64,000 bases of DNA from assembly GCA_038203525.1 (NCBI GenBank), contig JBBRDW010000005.1, positions 32,437 to 96,436 of the forward strand, in the 5' to 3' direction. Source of the DNA: Limnovirga sp038203525 (GTDB lineage Bacteria; Bacteroidota; Bacteroidia; Chitinophagales; Chitinophagaceae). The stretch's first letter is position 1. Each line of letters starts with the position of its first letter. Below the pieces are notes generated by a model that did no database searches, was not told where the DNA came from, and worked only from the letters and a program-made list of their open reading frames with translations. Shown here in pieces: positions 52,874 through 61,054 of this stretch. The position numbers were made by a program, and so were the translations under genes.

Positions 52874-52930
52874 GCCCTAAAGCGTGCGAAGCAACAGGGT
52901 TTAATAGTAGCAAAAAAGCCGGAAACAAAA
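52874..52930 (-). repeat. Bipartite intergenic element, diverged
   Basis: Core remnant GCGTGCGAAGCAA ends at 52894 and box A GCCGGAAACAAAA starts at 52918, with 29-bp spacing. It faces the 3' end of the TspO gene. Confidence 0.6.
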
Positions 52931-52975
52931 CCAAAGAACTATCTAACCTATTGTCAGCTGCAATGCTGTTTACCA

Positions 52976-53431
52976 TTAATTTAAATACCAGATTGAATAA
53001 TTAAGTACCGTAGCAAAGCTTACCCAAAGTGAATACGGCACCAGCATTAAGGCTGCGGTTTTTGAGAGTGGCCGGAAGTAAAAAATTGTAGTAAGAATCA
53101 TCGAAAGCAACAGCACGATATCTACTAATGCATAACCCGTTTCATGCATATTGAAAAAGATTAGGCTCCAAAGAAAATTTAATAGCAGCTGAATAAAAAA
53201 AACAACCATTGCGGTGTTTCTTTTTTGGGAGGAAGGTAATTTCCAAATAAGGTATAATGCAATACCCATCATAATATAAAGTACCGTCCAAACAGGCGCA
53301 AACAACCAGTTGGGCGGATTAAATGAGGGCTTATTTAAATGCACATACCAGGTATCAATAGCCGTTGCAGTTGCGAAACCTGCAATGCCACCGACTGCAA
53401 GGGTTGTTAAAAGTGAGACAAATAATTTCAT
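52976..53431 (-). CDS. tspO: TspO/MBR family tryptophan-rich sensory protein
   Basis: 151 residues with five hydrophobic helices, the TspO plan. Recognised by HLNKPSFNPPNWLFAPVWTVLYIMMGIAL (residues ~31-60), LLLNFLWSLIFF and the C-terminal LVPYSLWVSFATVLNYSIW. TspO binds porphyrins and other small hydrophobic molecules in the membrane and influences stress or tetrapyrrole handling. It is monocistronic, with repeat copies on both sides. Confidence 0.94.
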   Translation of the reverse strand: MKLFVSLLTTLAVGGIAGFATATAIDTWYVHLNKPSFNPPNWLFAPVWTVLYIMMGIALYLIWKLPSSQKRNTAMVVFFIQLLLNFLWSLIFFNMHETGYALVDIVLLLSMILTTIFYFRPLSKTAALMLVPYSLWVSFATVLNYSIWYLN

Positions 53432-53532
53432 ATTTTTTAGTATAATATTGTTTCAAAAATATTGAATTAAAATAAAACTCTTACCTGATCTTATGGTCTG
53501 GCGATATTTAGAAAGGCGAAAAAAATAGTTTG

Positions 53533-53595
53533 GATTTTTTTTTGAACCAGGGATTAGTTATACTATTAAGCTTTACTTGCGTCGCACTCTTGTAC
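53533..53595 (+). repeat. Bipartite intergenic element, exact core
   Basis: TTTTTTTTTTGAACCAGGG (box A, 53535-53552), exact core at 53577-53595; spacing 30 bp. Confidence 0.85.
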
Positions 53596-53749
53596 TGTTG
53601 GATTTCTATTGAGCAAAATACGCTGTGTGATATATAACTATTCCTCCATTTCATTGCAAATACAAAGTCATTGTTTTATCCCACATTTTTTCCTTTCATT
53701 TTACAAACAGGAATTGAATAAATTGCGCCATCAATAAATTATTATCTGC

Positions 53750-54190
53750 ATGGATTTATACAGCAAGAAAATGGAAGTACGATGGAGCGACCTGGACCCG
53801 AATTATCACGTACGCCATTCCGTTTATTACGATTGGCCCGCTTTAGTTCGTTTAGCTTTTTTCAGCGAAAACGGGCTTACGCCTGAATTATCATTTAAGC
53901 TACATATTGGCCCCATTTTATTCAGAGAGGAATGTGTTTTTAAACGCGAAATAAAACTTGGCGATACTGTGGAATCGAACATTCGATTATTAAAATGCAG
54001 AAAAGATATAAGCCGTTGGTCTTTAACACATGAAATATGGAAAAACGGCGATACACTTTGTGCCATAGTTACTGTTGACGGCGCATGGATAGATACCAAT
54101 CTTAGAAAAATTGCCGTACCTCCAACCATCGTGCAGCAAGTGTTTGCAGCAATGCCGCGAACCGAAAATTTTGAGTGGCAGCAAGGATGA
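53750..54190 (+). CDS. Acyl-CoA thioesterase-like hotdog protein
   Basis: 146 residues of the 4HBT/FadM-type hotdog family: EVRWSDLDPNYHVRHSVYYDW near the start carries the Asp and His/Tyr pattern, followed by HIGPILFREECVFKREIKLGDTVE and SRWSLTHEIWKNGDTLCAIVTVDGAW. Likely hydrolyses acyl-CoA thioesters in the cytoplasm; the chain specificity is unknown. It converges with groEL, with a bidirectional terminator between them. Confidence 0.87.
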   Translation: MDLYSKKMEVRWSDLDPNYHVRHSVYYDWPALVRLAFFSENGLTPELSFKLHIGPILFREECVFKREIKLGDTVESNIRLLKCRKDISRWSLTHEIWKNGDTLCAIVTVDGAWIDTNLRKIAVPPTIVQQVFAAMPRTENFEWQQG

Positions 54191-54232
54191 TTTTCCTGAA
54201 TACAATTTGAAACATTTGGTTTAGCTACAAAT

Positions 54233-54263
54233 AAAAACCCCGCATTTCTGCGGGGCTTTTTAT
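54233..54263. terminator. Bidirectional terminator between the thioesterase and groEL
   Basis: AAAAACCCCGC / GCGGGGCTTTTT: strong GC stem with A-run on the left and T-run on the right, so it can serve both convergent transcripts. Confidence 0.85.
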
Positions 54264-54301
54264 AGGTTGCATTATTCGTGTAATTCGAATAATTTGTGGT
54301 A

Positions 54302-55939
54302 TTAATAATCCATACCCATCCCACCACCACCTGGCATTGCAGGAGCAGCAGATTTAGGCTCTGGCTTATCAGCAACAACACACTCGGTAGTTAATAACAT
54401 ACCTGCAATTGAAGCCGCATTTTCAAGCGCAACACGGGCAACTTTAGTCGGATCGATAACACCTGCTTTAAAGAGGTTTTCGTAAACTTCAGTTCTAGCA
54501 TTAAAACCATAGTCTTTTGTACCTTCTTTAATTTTCTGTACTACGATAGAACCATCAATACCTGCATTCTGTGTTAAAATGCGCAGTGGCTCTTCCAAAG
54601 CACGGCGTACTATTGCCATTCCGGTTTGCTCATCAGCTATCTGGCCTTTTACTTTTGGAGAAAGGCTTTCAATAGCGCGGATGTAAGCTACGCCACCACC
54701 CGGTACAATACCTTCTTCAACAGCAGCACGTGTTGCATGTAAAGCATCGTCAACGCGGTCTTTCTTTTCTTTCATTTCCATTTCAGTAGCAGCACCAACA
54801 TACAATACGGCAACACCGCCTGCAAGTTTAGCCAAACGCTCCTGTAATTTTTCTTTATCGTAATCAGAAGTTGTGTTTTCAACCTGAGATTTAATTTGAT
54901 TTACACGTGCAGTAATATCTGCTTTTTTACCCTTGCCACCAACAACAATCGTGTTGTCTTTGTCAATTGTAATAGATGCAGCCTGACCTAAAGAAGCAAG
55001 ATCGGCAGCTTCTAATTTGTAACCAAGATCTTCGCTTATAACAGTACCACCGGTTAAGATTGCAATGTCGGTAAGCATTTCTTTTCTGCGGTCGCCAAAG
55101 CCAGGCGCCTTTACAGCAGCTACTTTCAGCGTACCACGTAATTTATTTACTACCAAAGTAGCCAATGCTTCACCTTCCAAATCTTCTGCAATAATCACCA
55201 ATGGACGTCCGCTTTGTGCAACTTTCTCCAGTATATGAAGAATGTCTTTCATTGCAGAGATCTTTTTGTCGTAGATTAAAATGTATGGGCTCGCAAGTTC
55301 CGCCTGCATTTTCTCGCTGTTGGTAACAAAGTAGGGAGAAATATAACCACGGTCAAACTGCATACCTTCAACAATATCAACTGTTGTATCGGTACCTTTT
55401 GCTTCTTCAACAGTTATTACACCTTCTTTACCAACTTTTGCAAAAGCTTCAGCAATCAACTTGCCAATAGTTTCATCGTTGTTAGCGGAGATTGTAGCAA
55501 CCTGCTGAATTTTCTTACTGTCATTACCAACAGCCTGGCTTTGTGCTTTTAAATCTTCAACTACAAGGCTTACCGCTTTGTCAATACCACGTTTAAGATC
55601 CATAGGGTTTGCACCTGCAGCAACCATTTTCAAACCTTCGCTGATGATTGATTGTGCAAGAACGGTAGCGGTTGTTGTACCGTCACCTGCAATGTCGGCA
55701 GTTTTAGACGCAACTTCTTTCACCATTTGTGCGCCCATATTTTCAATAGGGTCTTCCAGTTCAATTTCTTTTGCAACAGTAACACCATCTTTTGTTACAG
55801 AAGGTGCACCAAATTTTTTCTCTATTACCACATTGCGGCCTTTTGGTCCCAGGGTAACTTTAACTGCGTTGGCAAGAATATCTACGCCACGTTTCATTCT
55901 GTTCCTTGCTTCAATATCGAAGAAGAGTTGTTTAGCCAT
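54302..55939 (-). CDS. groEL: Chaperonin GroEL
   Basis: 545 residues, full-length Hsp60. Landmarks: KVTLGPKGRNVVIEKKFGAP, the ATP site DGVTVAKEIELEDP and GDGTTTATVLAQSI, GGVAVLYVGAATEMEMKEKKDRVDDALHATRAAVEEGIVPGGG, and a Gly/Met-rich tail ending GGGGMGMDY. It folds client proteins as a double-ring with GroES. The second gene of the groESL operon; a repeat element fills most of the 111-bp gap to groES. Confidence 0.98.
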   Translation of the reverse strand: MAKQLFFDIEARNRMKRGVDILANAVKVTLGPKGRNVVIEKKFGAPSVTKDGVTVAKEIELEDPIENMGAQMVKEVASKTADIAGDGTTTATVLAQSIISEGLKMVAAGANPMDLKRGIDKAVSLVVEDLKAQSQAVGNDSKKIQQVATISANNDETIGKLIAEAFAKVGKEGVITVEEAKGTDTTVDIVEGMQFDRGYISPYFVTNSEKMQAELASPYILIYDKKISAMKDILHILEKVAQSGRPLVIIAEDLEGEALATLVVNKLRGTLKVAAVKAPGFGDRRKEMLTDIAILTGGTVISEDLGYKLEAADLASLGQAASITIDKDNTIVVGGKGKKADITARVNQIKSQVENTTSDYDKEKLQERLAKLAGGVAVLYVGAATEMEMKEKKDRVDDALHATRAAVEEGIVPGGGVAYIRAIESLSPKVKGQIADEQTGMAIVRRALEEPLRILTQNAGIDGSIVVQKIKEGTKDYGFNARTEVYENLFKAGVIDPTKVARVALENAASIAGMLLTTECVVADKPEPKSAAPAMPGGGGMGMDY

Positions 55940-55969
55940 AATATATTTTTTTGAAATTTAGTAAAAACC

Positions 55970-56031
55970 ATTTTTTTTTGAGCCCGGCGCAAGAGCGATT
56001 ATTTAGCTTCTGTTGCGTCGCACTCTTGTAC
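55970..56031 (+). repeat. Bipartite intergenic element, exact core, between groES and groEL
   Basis: TTTTTTTTGAGCCCGGC (55970-55988) faces the groEL start 30 bp away; the exact core at 56013-56031 ends 20 bp before the groES stop. It would be part of the groESL mRNA, read in reverse. Confidence 0.88.
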
Positions 56032-56050
56032 GTTCAGAACATTAATCGTC

Positions 56051-56332
56051 TTAGATAATAGCGAGTATATCGCTTTCTCTCATTATCAGCAGGTCGTTAC
56101 CTTCTATCTGTATTTCAGTTCCTGCATATTTACCGTAGAGAACGGTGTCGCCAACTTTTACAGATACAGGTTCATCTTTTTTGCCGGGGCCGGCAGCTAC
56201 AACGGTACCGCGTTGTGGTTTTTCTTTAGCAGTATCGGGGATAATAATTCCACCCGCGGTTTTTTCTTCAGCAGCGGCTGGTTTAATAATTACCCTGTCG
56301 TGCAGAGGGGTAACATTGAGTTTTTTTGCCAT
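56051..56332 (-). CDS. groES: Co-chaperonin GroES
   Basis: 93 residues: VTPLHDRVIIKPAAAEEKTAGGIIIPD, GTVVAAGPGKKDEPVSVKVGDTVLYGKYAGTE and LLIMRESDILAII cover the whole family pattern. It caps the GroEL ring. The first gene of the groESL operon. Upstream on the same strand is a good -24/-12 type promoter candidate (56384-56398). Confidence 0.98.
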   Translation of the reverse strand: MAKKLNVTPLHDRVIIKPAAAEEKTAGGIIIPDTAKEKPQRGTVVAAGPGKKDEPVSVKVGDTVLYGKYAGTEIQIEGNDLLIMRESDILAII

Positions 56333-56383
56333 AATTGTATCAATTTTTATTTTATTAACTGTTTGATTATCGAAACCACTTTA

Positions 56384-56398
56384 GCGATAACTGTGCCA
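56384..56398 (-). promoter_or_regulatory. Sigma-54-type (-24/-12) promoter candidate for groESL
   Basis: On the minus strand TGGCACAGTTATCGC has the GG-N10-GC spacing and differs at one position from the sigma-54 consensus TGGCAC-N5-TTGC. It lies 52 bp before the groES ATG, giving a leader of about 40 bases. No CIRCE-like inverted repeat was seen. Motif match only. Confidence 0.45.
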
Positions 56399-56630
56399 CG
56401 GGCTAAAAAAAGTCAAAATTTCATTGTATTGCGATATCCCGATTTTGAAATGGAATAGTTGACAGATTTTTTAACCGGCTACAACGAATGGGTTTCAATA
56501 TTTAGTGACAAAATTGCTGCTTTAGTATACCAACAAACATAAAAAGACATTATTGACTTGCTAAGAACATTGCATAAAAACACTCAAAATATAAAATGGT
56601 ATGTTGACAGTTGCTGCAGGTTTTTCTACA

Positions 56631-56686
56631 GTACAAGAGTGCGACGCAACGGAATTTGAATAAAGTTACAAATGCCGGGTACATAA
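56631..56686 (-). repeat. Bipartite intergenic element, exact core
   Basis: Exact core at 56631-56649; box A GCCGGGTACATAAA from 56674. It lies between the divergent groES and nusB genes. I see no gene in the remaining 56400-56630. Confidence 0.84.
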
Positions 56687-56795
56687 ATTTTCCCAGGTAT
56701 TTTAACCATTGTATAGTATGGCGCTATCAATGTTAGTGGCGGCTTTAAACGTTTTACCCTTATCTTCGCTGCCTCAAAAAAAGTTCTTTTTTGTA

Positions 56796-57725
56796 ATGAT
56801 CAGCAGACGAAATATAAGAGTAAAAGTAATGCAGGAATTGTATGCACGCCAGACACGCAACGGCATGCAGGATAAATTGAATCCCGTAACAAATTTGGAG
56901 AACCAGCTTGAACAGTGCCGACAGCTTTTTGTATACCTGTTGTACTACATTACAGAAGTTGCCCGGTACTCTGAAACCGATGCCAGGCTGCGGGCAAACA
57001 AAAATTTACCCAGCGAAGAAGACCGGAATGTTAATACCAAAATTGCAGGTAACCAGTTGTTATGGACCATCCTGGAAAGCGAATCTTTTAAAAGCGAAAA
57101 ATCGTCCCGCACACTTAATTTTACAGATACAACCGAGCAGGTAAAAAAGACCTATAACAAGCTGAAAGTTTCAGAAATTTATCTCAGGTATGTAAACCAG
57201 CAAAGCCGGGAAAGGAAGGATGAGAAAGAACTGATACTCTTCATTTTTACCAACCTTATGCTACCAGATGAGGATTTTATCTATCATATAGAGGAAAATT
57301 TTACCAACTGGGATGACGACGCAGATATGATGGACCAGTTGATAATGAACTATCTGCATAAGCCCAGCCAGTATAGTTTACAGCAGGTAATAGGTGAAGA
57401 AAAAACAAAGTTTGCCAAAAATCTTTTGCTTACTGCCATTGATAAAAGCGATTACGCACTTGAATTGATAAAACCAAAACTAAAAAACTGGGACAGTGAG
57501 AGAATTGCGGTGCTCGATATGATTCTTATGCAGTTAGGTGTTTGTGAATTGCTGTATTTTGAAACCATTCCCCCTAAGGTCACTATCAATGAATATATTG
57601 ATCTTGCAAAGGAGTACAGCACCCCCCAAAGCGGCCATTTTGTAAATGGCATACTCGACAGCATACACAAAGAATTGCTTGCCGAAAACAAGATTCATAA
57701 AATTGATTTTAAACAAAAGGGCTAA
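56796..57725 (+). CDS. nusB: Transcription antitermination factor NusB (long Bacteroidota form)
   Basis: 309 residues from the ATG at 56796 (MISRRNIRVKVMQELYARQT), the typical start; 29 upstream codons are open but do not resemble the family. The NusB helical domain is best seen in the C-terminal half: LLTAIDKSDYALELIKPKLKNW, RIAVLDMILMQLGVCELLYF, PPKVTINEYIDLAKEYSTPQSGHFVNGILDSI. The middle ~130 residues are an insertion found in Bacteroidota NusB. It acts with NusE/S10 in rRNA antitermination. DUF1573 and yajC genes follow 38 bp downstream, possibly as one unit. Confidence 0.93.
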   Translation: MISRRNIRVKVMQELYARQTRNGMQDKLNPVTNLENQLEQCRQLFVYLLYYITEVARYSETDARLRANKNLPSEEDRNVNTKIAGNQLLWTILESESFKSEKSSRTLNFTDTTEQVKKTYNKLKVSEIYLRYVNQQSRERKDEKELILFIFTNLMLPDEDFIYHIEENFTNWDDDADMMDQLIMNYLHKPSQYSLQQVIGEEKTKFAKNLLLTAIDKSDYALELIKPKLKNWDSERIAVLDMILMQLGVCELLYFETIPPKVTINEYIDLAKEYSTPQSGHFVNGILDSIHKELLAENKIHKIDFKQKG

Positions 57726-57736
57726 CAGGAAACTAT

Positions 57737-57744
57737 TACATTTG
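57737..57744 (+). promoter_or_regulatory. -7 box between nusB and the DUF1573/yajC pair
   Basis: TACATTTG matches TAnnTTTG, 19 bp before the ATG at 57764. It could start transcription of DUF1573 and yajC independently of nusB. Confidence 0.38.
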
Positions 57745-57763
57745 CAATCTTAATTAATGGGTA

Positions 57764-58237
57764 ATGAATAGATTTTCTCTCACTTTTTTTACTGCTGCTT
57801 TGGTAGTTGTTTTGGCTTGTAACAGCACAGACAATGCTTCAAAAGATACACCCATTGATGTAGGCAGGGACTCCGCCAATTTTACAACCGTGTTGTGGAT
57901 GGATTCGCTGATTAACTTTGGTACCGTTACAAAAGGAGAGAAAGTACATATAGTGTATAAATGTAAAAACACCGGCACAAAACCATTACTGCTATATTAT
58001 GTGCGCCCAGGTTGTGGCTGTACAGTTGCAGAATATACTAAAGCGGCCATACCGCCCGGTGGTATGGGAGAAGTAAATGCTGAATTCGACAGTAATCACG
58101 GTATAGTTGGCGAAGTAATAAAATCGATTACCGTAAAAACCAATACCACTAACCAATCGCCACATCTTGTTTTTACCGGCACTGTAAATGCTGCCCCCGA
58201 AACAAAAGGTAAAGACAGTACTAAAAAAAGTTCTTAA
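57764..58237 (+). CDS. DUF1573 lipoprotein
   Basis: 157 residues. The lipoprotein signal ends at the lipobox VVLAC (Cys19). A DUF1573 domain covers ~45-145: SLINFGTVTKGEKVHIVYKCKN, the hallmark VRPGCGCTVAEYTKA, and NAEFDSNHGIVGEVIKSITV. Function unknown; periplasmic face. The order nusB-DUF1573-yajC recurs in Bacteroidota and hints at an envelope or secretion link. yajC begins 27 bp downstream. Confidence 0.9.
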   Translation: MNRFSLTFFTAALVVVLACNSTDNASKDTPIDVGRDSANFTTVLWMDSLINFGTVTKGEKVHIVYKCKNTGTKPLLLYYVRPGCGCTVAEYTKAAIPPGGMGEVNAEFDSNHGIVGEVIKSITVKTNTTNQSPHLVFTGTVNAAPETKGKDSTKKSS

Positions 58238-58264
58238 TAAAAACTACCAATAAAACAAAGACAA

Positions 58265-58621
58265 ATGAATCTTCTGAACACGTTTTTTCTGATGGCGCCT
58301 CCAGCGGGTGGTGGTGACCAATCTCCATTACCTACTTTTATTATGATGGGTGCGATTATACTTGTATTCTGGCTGTTTATGATTCGCCCCCAGGCTAAAA
58401 AGGCCAAAGACCAAAAGAAGTATATTGAGAACATGGGCAAAGGCGATAAAGTAGTAACCATCGCAGGTATACACGGCATTATTAATAAAGTAAACGAAGA
58501 TGGTACCATAGAACTGGAAGTAAGCCGCGGTATAAACATAAGAATAGAAAAATCTGCCATTAGCCTGGAGTGGAGCCAAACTGCAAACAAAGCCGTAGCA
58601 GCAACTACAGACAAAAAATAG
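58265..58621 (+). CDS. yajC: Preprotein translocase subunit YajC
   Basis: 118 residues. One membrane helix (~24-40, FIMMGAIILVFWLFMIRPQ) with the typical FxxxRPQxK motif, then the cytoplasmic domain KYIENMGKGDKVVTIAGIHGIINKV and GINIRIEKSAISLE. YajC joins SecDF at the Sec translocon; secDF is at 41732. Shares a unit with the DUF1573 lipoprotein. A terminator follows. Confidence 0.95.
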   Translation: MNLLNTFFLMAPPAGGGDQSPLPTFIMMGAIILVFWLFMIRPQAKKAKDQKKYIENMGKGDKVVTIAGIHGIINKVNEDGTIELEVSRGINIRIEKSAISLEWSQTANKAVAATTDKK

Positions 58622-58651
58622 CACCTGATAAATTTATCGGTTTATAAAACT

Positions 58652-58685
58652 AAAAAAGGAAACCCCGGTTGGTGTTTCCTTTTTT
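58652..58685 (+). terminator. Intrinsic terminator after yajC
   Basis: AAAAAAGGAAACC / GGTGTTTCCTTTTTT stem with one bulge or mismatch and T-run, 31 bp after the yajC stop. Confidence 0.78.
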
Positions 58686-58694
58686 ACTGGGTAA

Positions 58695-58753
58695 ATTTTT
58701 TGTACCCGGCATTTGTAATACTATGGAACTTTACTTGCGTCGCACTCTTGTAC
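58695..58753 (+). repeat. Bipartite intergenic element, exact core
   Basis: TTTTTTGTACCCGGC (58697-58710), exact core at 58735-58753, 9 bp beyond the yajC terminator. Confidence 0.86.
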
Positions 58754-58778
58754 TTCATTTATATATTCAGCTTTTGGT

Positions 58779-59609
58779 TCACAGCTTACTTACCTGTTCA
58801 TTAAAAAAATGGACATGCTGCTTTACATCTTTCATATTGCTATTAGGGTTTTCTTCGTACTCAATTGAAAAAACACCTTTAAAATTTTGTGTCTTTAATT
58901 CCTCAAATACTGCTGGTATATTGCATACGCCATCTCCCAATAAAATATCGGGAGCATCCGCGTTGCCCATTTCACCAACATCTTTCAAATGAAGAACAAA
59001 TATTCTGCCGCTGCATTTTTTAATACAGTCAACAACATTTAGCCCATTGCGGGCCCAATGGCCAATATCTGCACAAACGCCAATATTCGGGTGGCCCTTC
59101 ATTGCAAGTAACACAGAATCGGGGTGCCAGTAGGTGCTGGGAAAAGGATGATCGTGAATAGCTACTTTTACATTGTACGCACCAGCCAACCGGTTTACAT
59201 CATTAAGCTGGTCTCTCCTGGGTTCTGCGGTAATCACGGGTATTTTCATATCTGCAGCAAATTCAAAACATTCTTTCCATTCTTTAGTTGAATTTGCTAC
59301 TACCACACCAAAAGCAGCAATACTGATTCCCTTTTTGTGCAGAAATTCTTTCAGTGCCTTTCTTTCTTCGGCAGTCATAGACGGGCCAAAAACTGCTGGG
59401 GAGCCCTCGTGCAGTTGTTGGCCTGGGTAGGCTTCAACATATTTAAGTTTACAGCTATCAGCCTTTTTAATAGATGTGTAAAAATCTGCGGTGTTAAAAG
59501 TCCATAATTGCACGCCTAATTTCCAGTCCTTTGCTGGATTTGAATCCTGCGCAAACAACCATGAAGCAGAAAACAGGATCATTAAGATAAGAGGGAATCT
59601 TTTATACAT
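58779..59609 (-). CDS. Exported sugar phosphate isomerase/epimerase-like TIM barrel
   Basis: 276 residues from the ATG at 59607-59609 (MYKRFPLILMILFS); upstream in-frame Met codons at 59618 and 59657 give poorer signal peptides. The signal is cleaved near WLFAQDS (~21). The barrel shows KLKYVEAYPGQ, ISIAAFGVVVANS, IPVITAEPRRDQ, VKVAIHDHPFPS, IGVCADIGHWARNG, IFVLHLKDVGEM and FKGVFSIEYEE: the metal-binding Glu/His/Asp pattern of xylose isomerase-like proteins. Substrate unknown. Sec-type signal, unlike the Tat signal of its relative at 2037. Confidence 0.85.
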   Translation of the reverse strand: MYKRFPLILMILFSASWLFAQDSNPAKDWKLGVQLWTFNTADFYTSIKKADSCKLKYVEAYPGQQLHEGSPAVFGPSMTAEERKALKEFLHKKGISIAAFGVVVANSTKEWKECFEFAADMKIPVITAEPRRDQLNDVNRLAGAYNVKVAIHDHPFPSTYWHPDSVLLAMKGHPNIGVCADIGHWARNGLNVVDCIKKCSGRIFVLHLKDVGEMGNADAPDILLGDGVCNIPAVFEELKTQNFKGVFSIEYEENPNSNMKDVKQHVHFFNEQVSKL

Positions 59610-59696
59610 GGCTGGCATTTTAATAATGGAATGAAATGAAAAACAACCTTGGTACAAAGGAAACTATAAACCACAAACCACCACCTGCAAACTATC

Positions 59697-60008
59697 TTAT
59701 GCCTGCGCTGTTGGGCCGCCAAAATTCATTGGAATTTCAATCTGTTCCAGATCCTGTATGCTGCCGTTGGCGGCTTCGTACCGTTCAATATTTTCCTGCA
59801 TGGCACGCATAAAACGTTTAGCATGCATGGGCGTAAATATTATCCTTGATTTTACTTTGCTTTTAGGTGTGCCCGGCATTACGTTTACAAAATCTATTAC
59901 AAACTCTGCGTGGCTATGCGTTATTATTGCGAGGTTGGCATAACTGCCTTCTGCCACTTCTTCACTTATTTCAATATTTAACTGGTTAGGTTGCTGCTGT
60001 TCTGCCAT
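59697..60008 (-). CDS. DUF3467 protein
   Basis: 103 residues from the ATG at 60006-60008 (MAEQQQPNQLNIEIS). The frame is open further upstream to 60176, but that part reads through a repeat element, and a complete promoter lies between. DUF3467 features: YANLAIITHSHAEFVIDFVNVMPG, KSKVKSRIIFTPMHAKRFMRAMQENIERYE. Small soluble proteins of this family are widespread and uncharacterised. It is monocistronic. Confidence 0.87.
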   Translation of the reverse strand: MAEQQQPNQLNIEISEEVAEGSYANLAIITHSHAEFVIDFVNVMPGTPKSKVKSRIIFTPMHAKRFMRAMQENIERYEAANGSIQDLEQIEIPMNFGGPTAQA

Positions 60009-60021
60009 GACTTCTTTTTTG

Positions 60022-60055
60022 CAAATGTAACAACCCGATTTCAATTTTGCACAAA
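60022..60055 (-). promoter_or_regulatory. Bacteroidota sigma-A promoter of the DUF3467 gene
   Basis: On the minus strand TTTG (60052-60055) and TACATTTG (60022-60029) are separated by 22 bp, close to the -33/-7 layout of Bacteroidota. It ends 13 bp before the chosen ATG and supports that start. Confidence 0.5.
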
Positions 60056-60091
60056 GCAATAATTTAGCTATTGCTGCAAATAGAAAAGAAA

Positions 60092-60145
60092 GTACAAGAG
60101 TGCGACGCAACAGACGATGAACATTGATCTGTTGCCGGGTGCAAA
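60092..60145 (-). repeat. Bipartite intergenic element, exact core
   Basis: Exact core at 60092-60110; box A GCCGGGTGCAAAAAC from 60134, facing the hydrolase gene start. Confidence 0.85.
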
Positions 60146-60227
60146 AACAACAATCGGCATTATAATACTTCCGCAATTTTTAATGGTTAACTTTAAATAA
60201 TAATGTGCAGATAAACTTATGAAATAA

Positions 60228-61043
60228 ATGCAACTGTTAAGCTATTTGCTAAGTACGGGTTCCACCATTTTATATATTGGCGGCGCATACCTTTTATTAC
60301 TTGCCCTGGTGTACCTGGTGCAGGAAAAATTTATTTTTAAACCCGAGAAACTTTCAAAGCATTTTGAATATAAATATGACGTGCCTTTTAAAGAATTATT
60401 CTTTGAAGTGGCTCGCGGCGTAAGTATTAACGGCCTCCATTTTTACTGTGCAAAACCAAACGGACTTATACTTTATTTTCATGGCAATACGAGGAGCATA
60501 AAGGGTTGGGCAAAATATGCAAAAGATTTTTACCGCTACAGTTACGATGTGGTATTGGTAGATTACCGCGGCTTTGGTAAAAGCACTGGCAAACGCAGCG
60601 AAAATGCCATGTTAAAAGATATGCAGTTTGTTTACGATACTTTAACGGTAACCTATCATGAGCAGCATATACTGGTTTATGGCCGCAGTATGGGCAGCGG
60701 CTTTGCTACAAAAATTGCAGCCGATAATAAACCCCGTTATCTTATTATTGATTCTCCCTATTACAGTTTAAAGAAAGTTGCGGAGCGTTATGCGCCAATA
60801 ATTCCGCACCGCTGGTTATTGCGGTATCAGTTGCGCACAGATAAATGGATAAGAAAAGTCAACTGCCATACTTATATTATTCATGGTACCAAAGATTGGC
60901 TCATTCCTCTAAGCCACAGCGAAAAACTGCAGCAGCTAAACCCCCATAAAATTACCCTGATACGCATACATGGTGGCGGCCATAATAATTTGCCATCTTT
61001 TCCAGAGTACCATAATTTTATTAGGGATATACTGTTGTATTAA
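60228..61043 (+). CDS. Membrane-anchored alpha/beta hydrolase (first of a tandem pair)
   Basis: 271 residues. N-terminal membrane helix (~12-32, ILYIGGAYLLLLALVYLVQE). The hydrolase core has LYFHGNTRSIKGWAKYA (oxyanion), DVVLVDYRGFGKSTGKRSE, the nucleophile elbow VYGRSMGSGFAT (Ser ~153), the acid in IHGTKDWLIPLSHSEKL and the His in GGGHNNLPSF. This is the BEM46/Ymr210-like serine hydrolase type at the inner membrane. The next gene is a paralogue of equal length, 11 bp downstream, so this is a duplication within one operon. Substrate unknown. Confidence 0.88.
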   Translation: MQLLSYLLSTGSTILYIGGAYLLLLALVYLVQEKFIFKPEKLSKHFEYKYDVPFKELFFEVARGVSINGLHFYCAKPNGLILYFHGNTRSIKGWAKYAKDFYRYSYDVVLVDYRGFGKSTGKRSENAMLKDMQFVYDTLTVTYHEQHILVYGRSMGSGFATKIAADNKPRYLIIDSPYYSLKKVAERYAPIIPHRWLLRYQLRTDKWIRKVNCHTYIIHGTKDWLIPLSHSEKLQQLNPHKITLIRIHGGGHNNLPSFPEYHNFIRDILLY

Positions 61044-61054
61044 ACATACGCCGA

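Noticed and set aside
56709..56795. Upstream start for nusB
   Set aside because: The extra 29 residues do not resemble NusB, while MISRRNIRVKV is the standard start.
60009..60176. N-terminal extension of the DUF3467 protein
   Set aside because: It crosses a repeat copy and a -33/-7 promoter; family members start at MAEQQQ-like sequences.
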